A DNA stretch of 21,869 bases from Chara braunii (lineage: Eukaryota > Streptophyta > Charophyceae > Charales > Characeae). This document shows, piece after piece, positions 19,201 through 21,869 of the stretch (the stretch's first letter is position 1; the number at the start of each line of letters is the position of its first letter). A model generated the notes under the pieces. That model was not told where the DNA came from. It made no database searches and saw only the letters and a list, made by a program, of their open reading frames with translations. The DNA lies in assembly GCA_003427395.1 (NCBI GenBank), contig BFEA01000075.1:15819-37687 (forward strand). The letters run 5' to 3'. Both the position numbers and the translations under genes were made by a program.

Positions 19201-19399
19201 CTAGAGCTATAGGCAGGTAGGACGGATGCTGGGAGGGAAAGCTTGGGATAAGATAGGACTGACTGTACTAGGAGTTAGGATCAGTGTTATCGCACAGCCT
19301 CATCAAGAGGTCGTACNGATTATNGTTGATTCTACCTTCCAAGTAAGTATCAGAAGCTAGTCCCAAGTATAGTTATGCCTTTTCTTTTCAGTTTCAGCT

Positions 19400-19735
19400 T
19401 TGTATAAATCTTGGCAACCTTCTGTTCNNATGGGAAGCGCTGCCGAAATTTCTACAAATCTGAAAGAGTTAGTAGTTTTTGGACTCGTAGAAAATCTGGA
19501 AAGGCACTTTTCCTACGGGAAGCGCTGCCGAAATTTTACAGAATTTAGGGAGTTAGATTATATTTTAGCTAAGAGAGACTTGACAAATCCACCCTGGATA
19601 GGGGAGATCCTGCCAAATTTTCTCAATGACTTGGCGTTAGTGAGGGAAGCTGAACGTGAGACTGATAGAGGAGCGAGGGTACGAATTGAGGAACTAATCT
19701 CTACTTGGGTTGAAAATAGGAGTGGTTCTCTTTGA
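19400..19735 (+). CDS. Small hypothetical protein or exon with internal duplication
   Basis: The frame has 111 codons with two N bases. It follows a pyrimidine-rich TTTTCTTTTCAG ending near 19392 that could be a splice acceptor. The first half contains a duplicated DNA segment (19431-19475 and 19511-19554, both with GGGAAGCGCTGCCGAAATTT) that is translated in different frames in the two copies, so the repeat is older than, or independent of, the frame. The second half reads as a normal soluble helical protein (PWIGEILPNFLNDLALVREA, then charged helices to RIEELISTWVENRSG). I do not recognise a family. It may be a relic exon of a captured gene. Confidence 0.35.
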   Translation: MYKSWQPSVXMGSAAEISTNLKELVVFGLVENLERHFSYGKRCRNFTEFRELDYILAKRDLTNPPWIGEILPNFLNDLALVREAERETDRGARVRIEELISTWVENRSGSL

Positions 19736-19779
19736 CCTATACTGTGATGCAGGTTTTCATATCCGATTGAAGGCTCGAA

Positions 19780-19977
19780 TTGTTCGGCCTGATTCTACGG
19801 AAGGATCACTTGTCTATTATCACTGATAACAGGTTGGTTGCCGATTCGTCGGTCTACGACTCAACTTTCCTATTCTCTCCTGCCTCTCAACCTAAGGCCT
19901 TGGCCCTTGCCAGGTTTTGTGTGTTTCTTTGGGTTTTCATTCAGTTTCTTTATAAATGGTCATTTCTTAAAGACTGA
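19780..19977 (+). CDS. Short hypothetical ORF with hydrophobic C-terminus
   Basis: Codes for 65 residues and ends 9 bases before a polypurine tract. The last 20 or so residues are strongly hydrophobic (FCVFLWVFIQFLY), like a membrane anchor. It is in another frame than the ORF at 19400-19735. With T-rich DNA such a stretch can arise by chance, so I rate it low. Confidence 0.2.
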   Translation: MFGLILRKDHLSIITDNRLVADSSVYDSTFLFSPASQPKALALARFCVFLWVFIQFLYKWSFLKD

Positions 19978-19986
19978 GTATATTTG

Positions 19987-19997
19987 TTGAGGGGGAA
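19987..19997 (+). other. Polypurine tract, possible 3' LTR boundary
   Basis: TTGAGGGGGAA is directly followed by TGGTTGGG. Plus-strand priming tracts of plant LTR elements commonly look like this, and LTRs begin with TG. If correct, the 3' LTR starts at 19998. The supporting 5' counterpart would lie left of the window, except for the part present at 1-342. Confidence 0.45.
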
Positions 19998-21461
19998 TGG
20001 TTGGGCTTGTGTGCGTAAGGCAGGGTGTGAGCTGCAGGAGGCTGAAAAGTTGACTCCTTTAGTGCGTGTGATGTTGTCTGAATGTCGGATGTTTGAAGGT
20101 ATGTATGAGAGGGACTCGATTCAATATGTGATTGAGTGATTATGTTTTGAATTCAGATGGGCAAACCACATAACTGTCGTGAGAGTGTACTGCCCCACAA
20201 CCTATTGTTTGGGTGAGATTGTTCTTTTCCCAGCCCGATGATGTGATAATAAGAGTAAGCGTACGCTCAAGTAACCCTTATGGGGCTATGCGACCGCACG
20301 CTTGCGTCCTTCTATTCTTTTTGACTTCGTGTGGTAGGGCAGTTGTCCCAAGCCTGGAAACCGAGATCCTTGTCCGGGGCATCCGAGGCCCCCGACCGAC
20401 ATTGAAGGTATTTTTCTTCCGATAGCGTTAAGTGGTTTTATTTTTCATCCTTGTTGAGGTTATTTTGGTGGAACTATAAATTTTCGGGCGGAACGATTAG
20501 CGTGTCGCTGGTGATGCACCAAACAACTCACCACCGCTCCGAATTCCTTCCTTCCCTAGGGACCATCTTACCCCACACCCTTTGGGGCACCTTAGGGTGC
20601 AGAAAATGGTAAGGCTCTCAGGCCGGTCTTGCGCTTGCTAAAGGTTTACCCCCTTAGCGCGCACTTCAGTCGAGACCAGAGCGGCGAGAGCGACCCCATG
20701 GCTTAAAAGAGGCCACTCGGGCATGGGCATCACATAATGCACCGACATCACGATTGCTTACGCAAACCTCCATCGTTCATCGGTATGCGTAGGTTCTGCC
20801 TCCACGTGGATTTATGTTAACCCATGCGCGTGACACTTACCAATTTCTGCGCTTGAAGGTTATGGGACGAGCAAAGAGGGCAAAAGCGCATCACGGCTAG
20901 TAAACCCAAGTTTCGGCAGCGCGAAACGACACAAGAGGCAGGAAATAAGCCTAGTTGGCCTAAGGGGACTCGTGTACGAGCCTCCAAAAGTCTCAAACAT
21001 CGGTTTGCCCGTGGGTCTGAGTCTAGGCTTCACCCGCACGTATCTTTCGCGTTGGTCTACCCCTCCCTTTTGGAACTACTATCAGACTATCTGCAGTTGT
21101 TTCCTCCTTAAAGTCTTAATGGTTGGACGTTGTAGTCCGTGGCAGCCGTCAAAGTCAAACCCCTTGATGTTTGACCGCCACGACAGCTTAAAGCTGTCTA
21201 CTCAACCCCTCTGCACAGGGTGCAGAAGAGGGTGTGGTTTTCAACCTCACATGACGGTTGTCTGGCGTCAAGAGATTACCCCTCAAAGCGCCTGTCAGTC
21301 GATACTTGAGTATCGAATGCGACCCTCGAGATTATCAAGGGTCACGAGGCTACGAGTACCACATAGTACCCCATCAGCGCGAATGCTTGCGAATGCCCGC
21401 ATGGCTGGCCGATATGAGGAGGTCATGCGCGCGCACGACTCTTATACAAAAGTTCAGCGCA
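19998..21461 (+). mobile_element. Candidate 3' LTR (about 1.46 kb)
   Basis: The inferred limits are TG after the polypurine tract and CA at 21460-21461, where similarity with the left repeat ends. Only the last 342 bases can be compared with the left copy. The interior holds no supported gene; the longest frame (20972-21475) runs through the repeat and has no family motif. Contains short hairpins such as GCACC-TTAG-GGTGC at 20588-20601. Confidence 0.4.
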
Positions 21462-21465
21462 TGGT
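21120..21465 (+). repeat. Direct repeat copy 2
   Basis: Second copy of 1-346. Here the fold TCGATACT/AGTATCGA (21299-21316) is perfect, while copy 1 has mismatches; in contrast CAACCG/CGGTTG is better in copy 1. The GTAC/GTAC stem near 21354-21367 is kept in both copies although its loop differs (CACATA against CATAGT). Most differences are transitions, as expected from decay by cytosine deamination. Confidence 0.85.
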
Positions 21466-21869
21466 GAAGTCTTGATTGGGTATTGTGTATGTGTGATCAA
21501 TCCCCACGGCCAATGGCAATTTGTCGTTGTTGAAGATATCATATCCTTTCTTTCACAAACAAAGTTGTGGTCTACATAGAAGTCTCCGTTGTGTTGACAT
21601 TGGAGCTTGGGTGTGCGTTTGTGTGCGAGTGACAGCCAAACAGATGGACAGACGGACAGACGGAAAGCCAGCCCGCAGACGGAAAACCAGAAGGGGGAGA
21701 ATGGGATTTATGGAGGGAGGGTGATTAGGGGTGGGTTTAGTTACAGAGAAGTGGTCTGTGGTCATAGCACCACATGTGTAATTTGTCTATCTATCAATGT
21801 ATAAGGCAGCATAAGCATCTTCGTATCCATCTATCTTTCCATCTGCAATCTATCTATCGATCTATCTAT
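21466..21869 (+). other. Right flank with microsatellites
   Basis: No gene was found. CAGATGGACAGACGGACAGACGG-type repeats occupy 21641-21663, and interrupted ATCT/TCTA repeats run from about 21785 to the window end, densest from 21825. The preceding sequence diverges from the region after copy 1, consistent with host flank beyond an inserted element. Confidence 0.6.

Noticed and set aside
20972-21475. 167-residue + strand frame through the right repeat
   Set aside because: The matching frame in the left copy does not keep the same ending, the translation has no family motif, and the DNA is explained by hairpins.

Overview
The window looks like the interior of a nuclear genome rich in decayed LTR retrotransposons. 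I infer a charophyte green alga of the Chara braunii type: the pol proteins resemble the Ty3/gypsy family I remember from that genome, and single N bases are scattered through the repeats. I cannot confirm the species without a search. I see no intact host gene, rRNA, tRNA or CRISPR array.

Layout. Positions 1-346 are a direct repeat, copied at 21120-21465 with about 93% identity. A 0.9 kb leader (347-1274) carries splice-like signals. Positions 1275-8178 hold a degenerate + strand Ty3/gypsy gag-pol: gag with a CCHC knuckle, aspartic protease, reverse transcriptase, RNase H, and an integrase with HHCC, D,D-35-E and GPY/F parts. It is broken by at least eight in-frame stops and several frameshifts. 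A 346 bp foldback element (5249-5594) sits just after the YIDD motif of the reverse transcriptase. A second long ORF (8425-10791) follows pol on the same strand. It is a gag-like protein with two capsid-like segments, a long coiled coil and its own CCHC knuckle, but no pol of its own.

Positions 10792 to about 19990 are essentially non-coding. They hold a 20-bp minisatellite (11141-11261), diverged repeats with possible minus-strand exons (14.4-16.2 kb), a 70-bp tandem duplication (16931-17070) and the most striking feature, an array of about 17 hairpins (17759-19031). Most of these share the loop core CCCTAGGGTTAGGG, while their flanking stems differ in sequence but stay complementary, including G-T (G-U) pairs. 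A small ORF (19400-19735) follows, then a polypurine tract (19987-19997) directly before a TGG that could open a 3' LTR.

Interpretation (inference). If 19998-21461 is the 3' LTR and 1-342 is the end of the 5' LTR, the whole window is one giant (about 21-22 kb) Ty3/gypsy element. Its order would be 5' LTR, spliced leader, gag-pol, extra gag-like ORF, long structured 3' region with the hairpin array, polypurine tract, 3' LTR. This recalls the oversized Tat/Ogre-type plant elements, which carry extra ORFs and repeat-rich untranslated regions. The alternative is a nest of unrelated elements sharing a dispersed repeat. Both window ends lie in repeats, as expected for a contig broken at repeats.
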